From Burkholderiales bacterium (GTDB lineage: Bacteria; Pseudomonadota; Gammaproteobacteria; Burkholderiales; Ga0077523), in contig JAIESW010000079.1 of NCBI GenBank assembly GCA_019745565.1, forward strand, positions 1 through 64,000: a DNA stretch of 64,000 bases, read 5' to 3'. Positions within the stretch are counted from its first letter, which is position 1, and each line of letters opens with the position of its first letter. The position numbers and the translations under genes were made by a program. The notes under the pieces were generated by a model, which was given only the letters and a program-made list of their open reading frames with translations, had not been told where the DNA came from and made no database searches. Of the stretch, positions 51,952-60,594 are shown one piece after another.

Positions 51952-53244
51952 GTGTTCAAGAAAACGTGCTTGTGTCTGGCATTCGCGGCAGCATGCACCG
52001 CCGCGCCGTTGACCGCGTCCGCACTGGACGTGAAGCTGGAGGTGGTGGCCGAAGGGCTGACCCACCCCATGACCATGGTTTCGCCACCCGGCGATGACCG
52101 CAAGTTCATCGTCGAGCAGACCGGCACCATCAAGATCCTCGGTGCCGACGGCAAGCTGATGGACGGGGACTTCCTCAACATCAAGCACAAGCTGCCGCCG
52201 CTCAAGTGGGAGTTCGACGAGGAAGGTCTGCTGGGCCTCGCGTTCCCGCCCGACTTCAAGAAGACCGGCAAGTTCTACATCGCCTACACCGCACAACTGC
52301 GCGGCGATGCGGACCTCGGGAAGCAACTGTGGTACGCCCACACCAACGTGGTGGCCGAGTATCGCGTGTCGAAGGACGACCCGAACAAGGCCGACCAGAA
52401 CTACGAGCGCATCGTGACCGCGATCGACTGGCCTCAGTTCAACCACAACGGTCACTGGATCGGCTTCGGACCGGACGGGATGCTGTACATCTCCACCGGC
52501 GACGGCGGCTACGCCAACGACTGGGGTATCGGCCACAACGTGACCATCGGCAACGGCCAGGACACCTCGTCGCTGCTCGGCAAGATCCTGCGCATCGACG
52601 TGAAGGGCGATCCCTACACCGTTCCGAAGGACAATCCGTTCGTCGGCAACAACAAGTACGCGCCCGAGATCTGGGCCACCGGCTTTCGCAATCCGTGGCG
52701 CTGCTCGTTCGACATGGGCGGCAACAAGGATCTGATCTGCGCCGACGTGGGCCAGAACAGCTACGAGGAAGTGGACGTGGTGAAGAAGGGCGGCAACTAC
52801 GGCTGGCGCGCCATGGAAGGTTCGCACTGCTTCGACTACGTGAACCCCAACAGCCACCCCGCGAGCTGCAACAAGGCCGGGATGACCGATCCGGTCGTCG
52901 AATACAAGAACTGCTCCAACCCGGACTTCGCCGCCAAGGGCGATTGCGAGGGCATCTCGATCACCGGCGGCTATGTCTACCGCGGCCCGCACAAGCCCTG
53001 GGACGGCATTTACTTCTTCGGTGACTGGAGCAAGTCGTTCATGGTAGCCGAGGGCGTGCTGTTCGCTTCCAAGATGACGGGCAACAAGTGGTCGAAGGAA
53101 GTGGTGAACGTCACCAACATCCCCGGTTTCAAGGACTTCATCCTGGGCTTCGGTCAGGACAACCAGGGCAATGTCTACATCATGGGCACCCGAGCCCGTG
53201 GCCCGAACGGCGAACAGGACAAGATCTACAAGATCGTGCCGTGA
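51952..53244 (+). CDS. PQQ-dependent sugar (sorbosone-type) dehydrogenase
   Basis: This 430-residue exported propeller enzyme has a signal peptide ending near LTASA-LDV. Motifs are LTHPMTMVSPPGDDRKFIVEQ (opening), EEGLLGLAFPPDF, FNHNGHWIGFGPDGMLYISTGDGG (catalytic His, landmarks NHNGHW and STGDGG), GFRNPWRCSFD and GGNYGWRAMEG. It belongs to the GSDH (glucose/sorbosone) family and is only loosely similar to the divergent copy. The GTG at 51952 is supported by GAGGAGA eight bases before. A terminator and a cytochrome gene follow. Confidence 0.88.
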   Translation: MFKKTCLCLAFAAACTAAPLTASALDVKLEVVAEGLTHPMTMVSPPGDDRKFIVEQTGTIKILGADGKLMDGDFLNIKHKLPPLKWEFDEEGLLGLAFPPDFKKTGKFYIAYTAQLRGDADLGKQLWYAHTNVVAEYRVSKDDPNKADQNYERIVTAIDWPQFNHNGHWIGFGPDGMLYISTGDGGYANDWGIGHNVTIGNGQDTSSLLGKILRIDVKGDPYTVPKDNPFVGNNKYAPEIWATGFRNPWRCSFDMGGNKDLICADVGQNSYEEVDVVKKGGNYGWRAMEGSHCFDYVNPNSHPASCNKAGMTDPVVEYKNCSNPDFAAKGDCEGISITGGYVYRGPHKPWDGIYFFGDWSKSFMVAEGVLFASKMTGNKWSKEVVNVTNIPGFKDFILGFGQDNQGNVYIMGTRARGPNGEQDKIYKIVP

Positions 53245-53268
53245 TCGGTCTTAGCTAGACAGGCGGTC

Positions 53269-53296
53269 GCCGGTCGCTCAACCTCGGGCGACCGGC
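53269..53296 (+). terminator. Stem-loop after the PQQ dehydrogenase gene (first of two)
   Basis: A perfect 9-bp stem GCCGGTCGC / GCGACCGGC with a 10-nt loop lies 24 bases after the stop codon. No T-run follows; a second hairpin follows at once. Confidence 0.5.
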
Positions 53297-53298
53297 AG

Positions 53299-53330
53299 CC
53301 GGGACGCGGGGAGACCCGCGTCCCGGTTCT
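53299..53330 (+). terminator. Stem-loop terminator (second of two)
   Basis: A perfect 12-bp stem CCGGGACGCGGG / CCCGCGTCCCGG with a GAGA (GNRA-type) tetraloop, followed by TTCTTCC. It probably limits or stabilises transcription between the PQQ enzyme and the cytochrome/ebo genes. Confidence 0.65.
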
Positions 53331-53347
53331 TCCCCGAGAATGCGGAA

Positions 53348-53716
53348 ATGATGCCGGACAAGAAAAAGTTATCGATGAAGCTGGCGGCGGGCGCGTTCTG
53401 TACGCTCGCCATCCTCGGACCTTCGCAGGCTGACGATGCCGAAGAGTTGCCGCCGTTCCCGCAGGAACTGCTCGGCAATCCCGAATACGTGGCCGAGGGC
53501 AAGGAAGTCTTCGGCAAGATCTGCAAGTTTTGCCACGGGAAGTCGGCCTATCCCGGCAAGGCGCCCAAGCTGAATCCGTCACGCTATACGCCGGAGTTCG
53601 TCTTCGACCGCGTGACCAACGGGTTCCGCGGCATGCCGGCCTTCAAGGAGCAGTTCACCGAGAAGGAGCGGCAGGCCGTGGTAACCTTCATTCTTAGCAA
53701 GGATTTCTCGAACTGA
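53348..53716 (+). CDS. Monohaem c-type cytochrome
   Basis: This 122-residue exported cytochrome has a signal peptide ending near PSQA-DDA. The haem site is CKFCHG at about residues 59-64, and the axial Met is in FRGMPAFKEQ. It lies 103 bases after a PQQ dehydrogenase, its probable electron donor, and 14 bases before eboF, so it may be read as the first gene of the ebo operon. Two ATGs in tandem are possible starts. Confidence 0.88.
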   Translation: MMPDKKKLSMKLAAGAFCTLAILGPSQADDAEELPPFPQELLGNPEYVAEGKEVFGKICKFCHGKSAYPGKAPKLNPSRYTPEFVFDRVTNGFRGMPAFKEQFTEKERQAVVTFILSKDFSN

Positions 53717-53730
53717 TCTCGCCGCGCGCC

Positions 53731-55128
53731 ATGACACCGACTCTGGTGTTGAACGTGGTGGGGCTGACGCCGGCGCTGCTGGGTGCTGCGCCCAACCTGC
53801 AGGCTTTAGCGAAGCAGGGGGCGATGCGCCCGTTGCAGACCGTGCTGCCGGCCGTGACCACGACCGTACAGTCCACCATGCTGACCGGGGTATTGCCGCG
53901 CGAGCATGGCATCGTCGCCAATGGCTGGTACTTCCGTGATCTGTCGGAAGTCTGGCTGTGGCGACAGTCCAACCGGCTGGTGTCCGGCGAGAAAGTGTGG
54001 GACGCCGCGAAGCGCCGCGATCCGGCGTTCACCTGCGCGCAACTGTTCTGGTGGTACAACATGTACTCGTCCGCCGACGTGTCGATCACGCCGCGGCCCA
54101 TCTACACCGCCGACGGGCGCAAGCTGCCCGACGTCTACACCCATCCTGCTGCACTGCGGGATGAACTGCAGCAGCGTCTCGGCCAGTTCCCGCTGTTCAA
54201 GTTCTGGGGCCCCGGCGCGGGGATCGAATCGAGCCGGTGGATTGCGCACAGCGCGCTGCACGTGCTCGAGCACCAGCGCCCCACGCTGACGCTGGTCTAC
54301 CTGCCGCATCTCGACTACGACCTGCAGCGCTTCGGGCCGAATCATCCGGCGATCCCCGCCCAGGTGGCGGAGGTGGACGCCCTGTGCGGTCTGCTGATCG
54401 AGAAGGCGAGAGGCGCGGGAGCCCACGTTGTGGCGCTGTCGGAGTACGGCATCACCGAAGTGTCGCGCCCCGTGCACATCAACCGCGCGCTGCGGGAGGC
54501 CGGGTGGCTCAAGGTGCGCGTGGAGCAGGGGCGCGAACAACTGGATGCCGGGGCCTCGGATGCGTTCGCCGTGGCGGACCATCAGCTCGCGCACGTGTAC
54601 GTGGCCCGTCCGGAACTTGTTCCCGAAGTGGCCGCGTGCCTCCGCAAGCTCCCCGGCGTCGAGCAGGTGTTGGACGAAAACGGCAAGCGCGCCGCCGGCC
54701 TGGATCATCCGCGCTCGGGTGAACTGGTGGCCGTGTCGGCGGCCGACAGCTGGTTCACCTACTACCATTTCCTCGACGACCAGCATGCACCCGATTTCGC
54801 ACGCACCGTCGATATTCATCGCAAGCCAGGCTACGACCCGGTGGAGCTGCTGATCGATCCGCGCATCGCGTTGCCGAAGCTCGCCGTGGCAACCCGCCTC
54901 GCGCGGAAGCTGCTCGGCATGCGCTATCTGATGGATGTGATCTCGCTCGACGCGACCATCATCAAGGGTTCCCACGGCCGACCCACCGATCGGCCGGAGG
55001 ACGGACCGCTCTTCATCACTTCCGCGCCGGAACTGCTGTCGGAGGGCGCCGTGCCGGCGACCGCCGTGAAGCAGCTCCTGCTCGATCACATCTTCGCCGA
55101 TGCCGCCGGCATGCGGCGCGCTGCCTGA
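53731..55128 (+). CDS. eboF: Alkaline-phosphatase-superfamily phosphodiesterase (EboF-like)
   Basis: This 465-residue member of the type I phosphodiesterase/nucleotide pyrophosphatase family has the nucleophile region LPAVTTTVQSTMLTGVLPREHGI, with NGWYFRD, the metal-binding YLPHLDYDLQRFGP and ALSEYGI, and a late GSHGRPTDRPEDGPLFI. It is cytosolic, with no signal peptide. In ebo clusters such a gene accompanies eboA-E. Whether it acts on a phosphate ester intermediate is unknown. eboA starts 11 bases after it. Confidence 0.85.
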   Translation: MTPTLVLNVVGLTPALLGAAPNLQALAKQGAMRPLQTVLPAVTTTVQSTMLTGVLPREHGIVANGWYFRDLSEVWLWRQSNRLVSGEKVWDAAKRRDPAFTCAQLFWWYNMYSSADVSITPRPIYTADGRKLPDVYTHPAALRDELQQRLGQFPLFKFWGPGAGIESSRWIAHSALHVLEHQRPTLTLVYLPHLDYDLQRFGPNHPAIPAQVAEVDALCGLLIEKARGAGAHVVALSEYGITEVSRPVHINRALREAGWLKVRVEQGREQLDAGASDAFAVADHQLAHVYVARPELVPEVAACLRKLPGVEQVLDENGKRAAGLDHPRSGELVAVSAADSWFTYYHFLDDQHAPDFARTVDIHRKPGYDPVELLIDPRIALPKLAVATRLARKLLGMRYLMDVISLDATIIKGSHGRPTDRPEDGPLFITSAPELLSEGAVPATAVKQLLLDHIFADAAGMRRAA

Positions 55129-55139
55129 GGTAGGACGTC

Positions 55140-56015
55140 ATGCCTGACACCGCCGCGGCACCTGCCCAGCTCCTCCAGAAGTGGATCGCTCAGAAGGTCG
55201 ATGCGGCGGGCGCCGGCTGGCTGGCAGAGGCCGTGGCGGGCCTTGCAGGCGGTGGTTCGGACCGCGATCTCTACCGTTCGATCAGCCTCGTGTCGCGCAA
55301 GCTCGGCAAAGCGCCGCTCGCGCTGCCGCGCGCCGAGCTGTCCGCCGCCACGCGTGCCCGACCCGGATGGGATCCGTCCCAATGGACGGTGGATCAGGCC
55401 GGGCGGGTTGTTTTGCTGTTGGCGGTGGCAGGCGATGTCGATGCGTTCGTGCGTCGTCTCGATCAGCTCTGCGCCACGGCCGACATCGACGAACTGGTCG
55501 CGTTCTATCGCGGACTGCCGCTGTACCCCGAGCCGCCGCGGCATCGGCTGCGCGCCGCCGAAGGCGTGCGGACCAACATGAAAGTGGTCTTCGAAGCGGT
55601 GGCGCATCGGAATCCCTACCCGGCCGAGCAGCTTGAAGAGGACGCATGGAACCAGATGGTCCTCAAGGCGCTGTTCGTGGGCAGCGAACTGGACCCGATC
55701 GTCGGGTTGGACGGCCGGGCCAATGCCGCGCTGGCCCGGATGCTGGGCGACTACGCCCACGAACGGTGGTCCGCCGGCCGGCCTGTCAGCCCGGAGCTGT
55801 GGCGGTGCGTTGGACCTTTTGCGCAGGGGCAGCTGCTGGCCGACCTGGAACGGGTGCTTGCCACCGGCACGCCGCCCGAGCGTGCTGCGGGGGTGCTGGC
55901 GCTGCAGCGGGCACGCGATCCGGAGGCCCGCCGGCTCCTGGAGCGGTATGCTGCTATCCGTGACGCGGTGGCGGCCCAGGGCATCGACTGGAAGTCGGCC
56001 CTGCAATTCCAATAA
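55140..56015 (+). CDS. eboA: EboA-domain protein
   Basis: This 291-residue protein has EboA-type landmarks: YRSISLVSRKLGKAPLAL, WTVDQAGRVVLLLA, VAFYRGLPLYPEPPRHRLRAAEG (landmark GLPLYPEP), EGVRTNMKVVFEAVAHRNPYP, WNQMVLKALF and DPIVGLDGRANAALARML. It is all-helical with no known catalytic motif. EboA is a defining gene of the ebo cluster. It sits between eboF and eboB. Confidence 0.87.
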   Translation: MPDTAAAPAQLLQKWIAQKVDAAGAGWLAEAVAGLAGGGSDRDLYRSISLVSRKLGKAPLALPRAELSAATRARPGWDPSQWTVDQAGRVVLLLAVAGDVDAFVRRLDQLCATADIDELVAFYRGLPLYPEPPRHRLRAAEGVRTNMKVVFEAVAHRNPYPAEQLEEDAWNQMVLKALFVGSELDPIVGLDGRANAALARMLGDYAHERWSAGRPVSPELWRCVGPFAQGQLLADLERVLATGTPPERAAGVLALQRARDPEARRLLERYAAIRDAVAAQGIDWKSALQFQ

Positions 56016-56031
56016 ACGGAGGAGTTTCACC

Positions 56032-56958
56032 ATGCGATTCATCGATCCGCACATCCACATGGCGGCGCGCACCACCGACGACTATGAACGCATGGCCGCC
56101 GCCGGGATCGTCGCCGTCATCGAACCGGCCTTCTGGCTGGGCCAGCCCCGCACCAACGTCGGCACCTACATCGACTACCTCTCCAGCCTGGTGGGGTGGG
56201 AGCGCTTCCGCGCCTCGCAGTTCGGCATCCGCCACTACTGCACCATCGGCCTGAACAGCAAGGAAGCGAACAACGAGGCGCTCGCCGAGGCGGTGCTCGA
56301 CGTCCTGCCGCGCTACTTGTCCAAGGAGGGCGTGGTGGCCGTGGGCGAAATCGGCTACGACGATCAGACCCCGGTCGAGGACAAGTACTACCGCGCGCAG
56401 CTCGCGCTCGCCAAGGAATTCGACATGCTGGTGCAGGTGCACACCCCGCACCGCGACAAGAAGGCCGGCACCAGCCGCAGCATGGACGTGGCCATCGAAA
56501 TGGGTGTGGCACCCGGCCGCGTGGTCATCGACCACAACAACGAGGAAACCGTGCGCGAAGTGCTGGACCGCGGTTTCTGGGCCGCCTTCACCATCTATCC
56601 CAACACCAAGATGGGCAACGAGCGCATGGTGGAGATCGTGCGGCAGTACGGCTCCGAGCGCATCTTCATCGATTCCAGCGCCGACTGGGGCGTGTCCGAT
56701 CCGCTGGCGGTGCCGAAGACGGCGCGGCTCATGCTGGAGCGCGGTATCAAGGAGGCGGACGTGATCGCCACGTGCTACGGCAACGCGCTCGCCGCGTTCG
56801 GGCAAAGCGGCCAGATGAAGGAGTCGGATTGGTTGTCGCCCGACCCGATCGACCAGCGCACGCTGTTCGAGGGCAACTCGGTCCTGCGCGGGCAGACCCC
56901 GCGCATTGGCGAAACGCCGGCGATCGAAGCTCGCATGGAAGCGACGGTGTTCAAATAA
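56032..56958 (+). CDS. eboB: TatD-family metal-dependent hydrolase (EboB)
   Basis: This 308-residue TIM-barrel amidohydrolase has the first metal motif DPHIHM at its start, a Glu in VAVGEIGYDD, His in VQVHTPHR and DHNNEE, and the last Asp in FIDSSADWG. These are the TatD-like two-metal positions. GGAGGAG at 56018-56024 selects the ATG at 56032. The role in the ebo pathway is unknown. Confidence 0.9.
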   Translation: MRFIDPHIHMAARTTDDYERMAAAGIVAVIEPAFWLGQPRTNVGTYIDYLSSLVGWERFRASQFGIRHYCTIGLNSKEANNEALAEAVLDVLPRYLSKEGVVAVGEIGYDDQTPVEDKYYRAQLALAKEFDMLVQVHTPHRDKKAGTSRSMDVAIEMGVAPGRVVIDHNNEETVREVLDRGFWAAFTIYPNTKMGNERMVEIVRQYGSERIFIDSSADWGVSDPLAVPKTARLMLERGIKEADVIATCYGNALAAFGQSGQMKESDWLSPDPIDQRTLFEGNSVLRGQTPRIGETPAIEARMEATVFK

Positions 56959-56986
56959 GAACCGAAGGCGGGGAAGGGGGTCAGGG

Positions 56987-58198
56987 GTGAGTGCCGATGT
57001 GAAGCCGTTGCCGGGCCGTGCCGAAGAGCGGTCGGCAGCCTATCTGCAGTCGTTCTCGGTGAGCTACGAGTATCCGGTGCATTTCACCGAGCATCTGTTC
57101 GCGCACGACAATCCGATCTTCGCGGAGACGGTCGCACGACGCGAGGCCGGGAAATGCCATCGCGTCGTGGTCTTCGTGGACTCCAACGTGGCCGCTTCGT
57201 TTCCTTCGCTCGCGCACGACATCGCCGGCTATGCCGACGTGCATGCCGAGACCATGGAACTGGTGTCGCATCCGGAGATCGTGCCGGGTGGCGAGCACGT
57301 GAAGAACGATCCGGCCCTGGTCACGCGGCTGCAGCACCGCCTCGTGGAACTCGGCATCGACCGCCATGCGTTCGTGGTCGGCGTCGGCGGCGGTGCGTTC
57401 CTCGATCTCATCGGCTACGTGGCAGCCACCACCCATCGCGGCATCCGGCACATCCGGGTGCCGACCACGGTGCTCGCGCAGAACGATTCCGGCGTGGGCG
57501 TGAAGAACGGCGTCAACGCGTTCGGCATGAAGAACCTGCTGGGCAGCTTCGCGCCGCCGTTCGCCGTGCTGAACGATTCCGCCTTCCTGCGCACCTTGCA
57601 CCCGCGTGACAAGATCGCCGGCATCGCCGAGGCCGTGAAGGTGGCGCTGATCCGGGATCGCATGTTCTTCGAATGGCTGGAGGCATCCGCGGGCGCACTG
57701 CGCGACTGCGAATCCGCCGCCATGGCACGCATGATCCGCCGGTGCGCGGAACTGCACATGCGCCAGATCGCCCACGGCGGCGATCCGTTCGAGACCGGCA
57801 GCGCCCGGCCGCTGGATTACGGTCATTGGTCGGCGCACAAGCTGGAGGCGCTGACCAACCACGAACTGCGGCATGGCGAGGCCGTGGCCATCGGTCTCGC
57901 CCTGGATGCACGCTACTCGGTGCAGATCGGCATGCTGCCGGCTGGCGGCGAAGACCGGGTGCACGCGCTGCTGAAGCGCCTCGGCTTCCATCTCTGGCAC
58001 CCGGCGCTCGAGTCGCGCGACAACGAAGGCCACTGGCTGCTGCTGCGCGGCCTCGAGGAGTTCCGCGAGCACCTCGGCGGCGAACTCACCATCACCCTGC
58101 TGCGCGACCTGGGCGTGGGCGAGGAGGTGCACCACATGGACTCCGGCGAGATCCTGCACGCGCTCACCTGGCTGCGCCGGCGGGAGCTCGGCGCGTGA
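56987..58198 (+). CDS. eboD: 3-dehydroquinate-synthase-like sugar phosphate cyclase (EboD)
   Basis: This 403-residue enzyme has the dehydroquinate synthase fold: GVGGGAFLDLIGYVAATTHRG, RVPTTVLAQNDSGVGVKNGVN (landmark PTTVLAQNDSGVG), and metal ligands in GIAEAVKVALI (Glu), HGEAVAIGLALD (His) and a later His. It is longer and diverged from AroB, in line with a cyclase acting on another sugar phosphate, such as the sedoheptulose-7-phosphate cyclases. GTG at 56987 follows AAGGGGGTCAGG. It overlaps eboE by 4 bases. Confidence 0.88.
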   Translation: MSADVKPLPGRAEERSAAYLQSFSVSYEYPVHFTEHLFAHDNPIFAETVARREAGKCHRVVVFVDSNVAASFPSLAHDIAGYADVHAETMELVSHPEIVPGGEHVKNDPALVTRLQHRLVELGIDRHAFVVGVGGGAFLDLIGYVAATTHRGIRHIRVPTTVLAQNDSGVGVKNGVNAFGMKNLLGSFAPPFAVLNDSAFLRTLHPRDKIAGIAEAVKVALIRDRMFFEWLEASAGALRDCESAAMARMIRRCAELHMRQIAHGGDPFETGSARPLDYGHWSAHKLEALTNHELRHGEAVAIGLALDARYSVQIGMLPAGGEDRVHALLKRLGFHLWHPALESRDNEGHWLLLRGLEEFREHLGGELTITLLRDLGVGEEVHHMDSGEILHALTWLRRRELGA

Positions 58199-59394
58199 AT
58201 CTGGGCGCCGGGGGACATCTCACCTACTGCAGCAACATCCATCCCGGCGAGTCCTGGGCCGAGGTCCGGGCCAACCTCGATCGCTACGTCACCGCGGTAC
58301 GCGACCGGCTGAGCCCCGTGGGCGACTTCGGTGTCGGCCTGCGGTTGTCGGGGCGCGCGGCGGCAGAGCTGTCGGTGCCGGAGACGATGCGGGAGTTCCG
58401 CGACTTCCTCGCGCGAAACCGCATGTACGTCTTCACCATCAACGGCTTTCCGTACGGCACGTTCCACAACACGCGTGTCAAGGAAGACGTCTATCTGCCC
58501 GACTGGCGCGATCCGGAGCGGCTGCGCTACACCAACCAGCTCGCCGACCTGTTGGTGCAATTGCTGCCCGACGATCCGGCGATCGAAGGCAGCATCAGCA
58601 CTGTCCCCGGCGCCTACAAGCCGGCCCTGGGCGGCGCACAGGACGTCGCGCGGATGGTCGAGCATCTGCTGCAGCACGTCGCTTATCTGGTCGACGTGCG
58701 GCGGCGCACGGGACGTGTGATCGCGCTGGCTCTCGAACCGGAACCCCATTGCTTCCTCGAGACCATCGACGAAGTGCTGGGTTTCTTCCAGCAGGATCTG
58801 CACGGCGCTTCGGCGGTGCGACGCTTGAGCGACCTCACGAAGCTCGACCGGCAGGCCTCAGCGCAGGCGCTGCACGATCATCTGGGCCTGTGCCTCGATC
58901 TGTGCCATGCCGCTGTCGAGTTCGAGGATGCGTCCGCCTGCGTTGGCCGACTCGAAGCGGGGGGTATCCGCGTTCACAAGCTGCAGATCAGTGCCGGCCT
59001 GCGACTGCCGGAACTGGATGCCGGTGCGCTGGCCGCACTGCGTCGTTTCGACGACCCGGTCTATCTGCATCAGGTCATCGAGCGTGGCCCCGGAGGGCTG
59101 CGCCGCTTCAGTGATCTCCCCGAGGCCTTCGCCACGGTTAACGGCGAGGCGCGCGAGCGCGAATGGCGCGTGCATTTCCACGTGCCCATCTTCCTCGACC
59201 GCCTGGCGCCGTTCGCGTCGACCCAGCCCTTCATCCGTGAAGTGCTGGCGCAGCATCGCGCGCGGCCGTTCACCTCGCACCTGGAGGTGGAGACCTACAC
59301 CTGGGGCGTGCTGCCCGAACCGTTCCGCAGCGGTCCGGTGGACGAAGCCGTGGCGCGCGAGCTCGAGTGGGTGCGCACGGAGTTGACGGCGTGA
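58195..59394 (+). CDS. eboE: Xylose-isomerase-like TIM-barrel protein (EboE)
   Basis: This 399-residue protein has a xylose-isomerase-like barrel. Landmarks are LTYCSNIHPGESWAEV, FTINGFPYGTFHNTRVKEDVYLPDW (landmark NGFPYGTFH), ISTVPGAYKPALGG, IALALEPEPHCFLET (Glu metal ligand), LGLCLDLCHAAVEFE (Asp, His), and HFHVPIF. It matches EboE. The GTG start overlaps the eboD stop (GTGA), and the stop overlaps eboC (GTGA). Confidence 0.88.
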   Translation: MNLGAGGHLTYCSNIHPGESWAEVRANLDRYVTAVRDRLSPVGDFGVGLRLSGRAAAELSVPETMREFRDFLARNRMYVFTINGFPYGTFHNTRVKEDVYLPDWRDPERLRYTNQLADLLVQLLPDDPAIEGSISTVPGAYKPALGGAQDVARMVEHLLQHVAYLVDVRRRTGRVIALALEPEPHCFLETIDEVLGFFQQDLHGASAVRRLSDLTKLDRQASAQALHDHLGLCLDLCHAAVEFEDASACVGRLEAGGIRVHKLQISAGLRLPELDAGALAALRRFDDPVYLHQVIERGPGGLRRFSDLPEAFATVNGEAREREWRVHFHVPIFLDRLAPFASTQPFIREVLAQHRARPFTSHLEVETYTWGVLPEPFRSGPVDEAVARELEWVRTELTA

Positions 59395-60263
59395 CACTGA
59401 CACTCGCGCTGCGGCTCGGGCGCATCTCGAATCTGCCCACCGTCTGGACCAACGTCCTGGTGGGTGTCCTGCTGGCCGGCGGCGCGCTCGCCGATCCGCG
59501 CCTGCCGCTGCTCATGCTGGCGCTGTCGCTGTTCTACGTGGGCGGCATGTTCCTGAACGATGCCTTCGATCGCGAGTTCGATGCGCAGCATCGGCCCGAC
59601 CGGCCGATCCCCTCGGGTCAGGTGTCGGCGCAACGGGTCTTCACCATCGGCTTCGGTTTGCTCGCGGTCGGGACCATCCTCGTCATGATCGCGAGCCGCG
59701 GAGCGGACGGTCTGCCGGAATGGCGTGCTCTGGTAGCGGCGCTCGCGCTGTCCGCGTTCATCGTGCACTACGACGCGCATCACAAGGGCAACGTGCTGAG
59801 CCCGCTGGTCATGGGGTTGTGTCGCGTGTGCGTCTATCTCACGGCCGCGTACAGCATCGCGATCGTGCTGCCGGCCACTGTCTGGCTGGCGGCGACGGCA
59901 TTGCTGTGTCACCTGATCGGCCTCACCTACATCGCCAAACAGGAGCATCTCGATCGCATCGGTGCACTGTGGCCGCTGGGCTTTCTGGCGGTGCCGGTGG
60001 TGTACGGCGCGATGCTCGCCACGGCCACACCGGCCGCGTGGGTGCCGTGGATTCTCTACGTCGGCATGATGGCTTTCGCGTTGCAGCGGCTGCGCCGCCG
60101 CGCGCGCGGCGACGTGCCGACGGCGGTGGTCACGCTGATCGCGGGCATGTCGCTGCTCGATGCGGTTGTGCTGGCCGGGGACGGGAAGATGCTGGCGGCA
60201 GGCGTGGCCATCGTGGCGTTCGTCCTGACTCTGATGCTGCAGCGTTGGGTCGCGGGTACTTGA
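59391..60263 (+). CDS. eboC: UbiA-family prenyltransferase (EboC)
   Basis: This 290-residue membrane prenyltransferase has eight or nine helices. The first aspartate-rich motif is NDAFDREFDAQHRPDRPI (residues 56-73), with the NDxxDxxxD and RPI pattern of UbiA enzymes. The second motif region (AKQEHLDR) is weaker than in quinone enzymes, lacking a clear DxxxD, as is common in EboC-like members. It ends the ebo run. The prenyl acceptor is presumably made by EboD/E/B. Confidence 0.87.
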   Translation: MTLTLALRLGRISNLPTVWTNVLVGVLLAGGALADPRLPLLMLALSLFYVGGMFLNDAFDREFDAQHRPDRPIPSGQVSAQRVFTIGFGLLAVGTILVMIASRGADGLPEWRALVAALALSAFIVHYDAHHKGNVLSPLVMGLCRVCVYLTAAYSIAIVLPATVWLAATALLCHLIGLTYIAKQEHLDRIGALWPLGFLAVPVVYGAMLATATPAAWVPWILYVGMMAFALQRLRRRARGDVPTAVVTLIAGMSLLDAVVLAGDGKMLAAGVAIVAFVLTLMLQRWVAGT

Positions 60264-60282
60264 CCGCAATGCTGCGCAACTC

Positions 60283-60594
60283 TTGAAAGTCACCGCGCAA
60301 CGTGGTCGTCCCGAAGACTGTTCGGGCGAGGCCGGTCGCGTCGTGCCGGTCATCGACCGCAACCGCTGCGAGGCGAAGGAAGCCTGCGTGCAAGTCTGTC
60401 CGTTCGACGTGTTCGAGATTCGATCGCTCGAACCGGCAGACCGTGCCGGACTCTCGCTCATGGGCAAGCTGAAAGCGTGGGTGCACGGCAATCGCCAGGC
60501 GTACGCGGTGCACGCCGAAGCCTGTCACGCCTGCGGACTGTGTCTCAAGGCCTGTCCGGAGCAGGCGATACGCCTGGTGCCCGTCGCAGACTAG
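60283..60594 (+). CDS. Ferredoxin with one canonical and one incomplete iron-sulfur motif
   Basis: This 103-residue ferredoxin lies 19 bases after eboC. The C-terminal motif CHACGLCLKACP (Cys81, 84, 87, 91) is a standard [4Fe-4S] ligand set. The N-terminal motif is CEAKEACVQVCP: Cys29, 35 and 39 are present, but the second ligand position is Lys32. That suggests a [3Fe-4S] cluster or an altered [4Fe-4S] cluster. The TTG start is tentative. Its stop shares CTAG with the convergent HExxH gene. Confidence 0.85.
   Translation: MKVTAQRGRPEDCSGEAGRVVPVIDRNRCEAKEACVQVCPFDVFEIRSLEPADRAGLSLMGKLKAWVHGNRQAYAVHAEACHACGLCLKACPEQAIRLVPVAD

Noticed and set aside
57673-58194. N-terminal 174-residue extension of eboE
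   Set aside because: It is an out-of-frame reading of eboD. The GTG at 58195 overlapping the eboD stop is the natural start.
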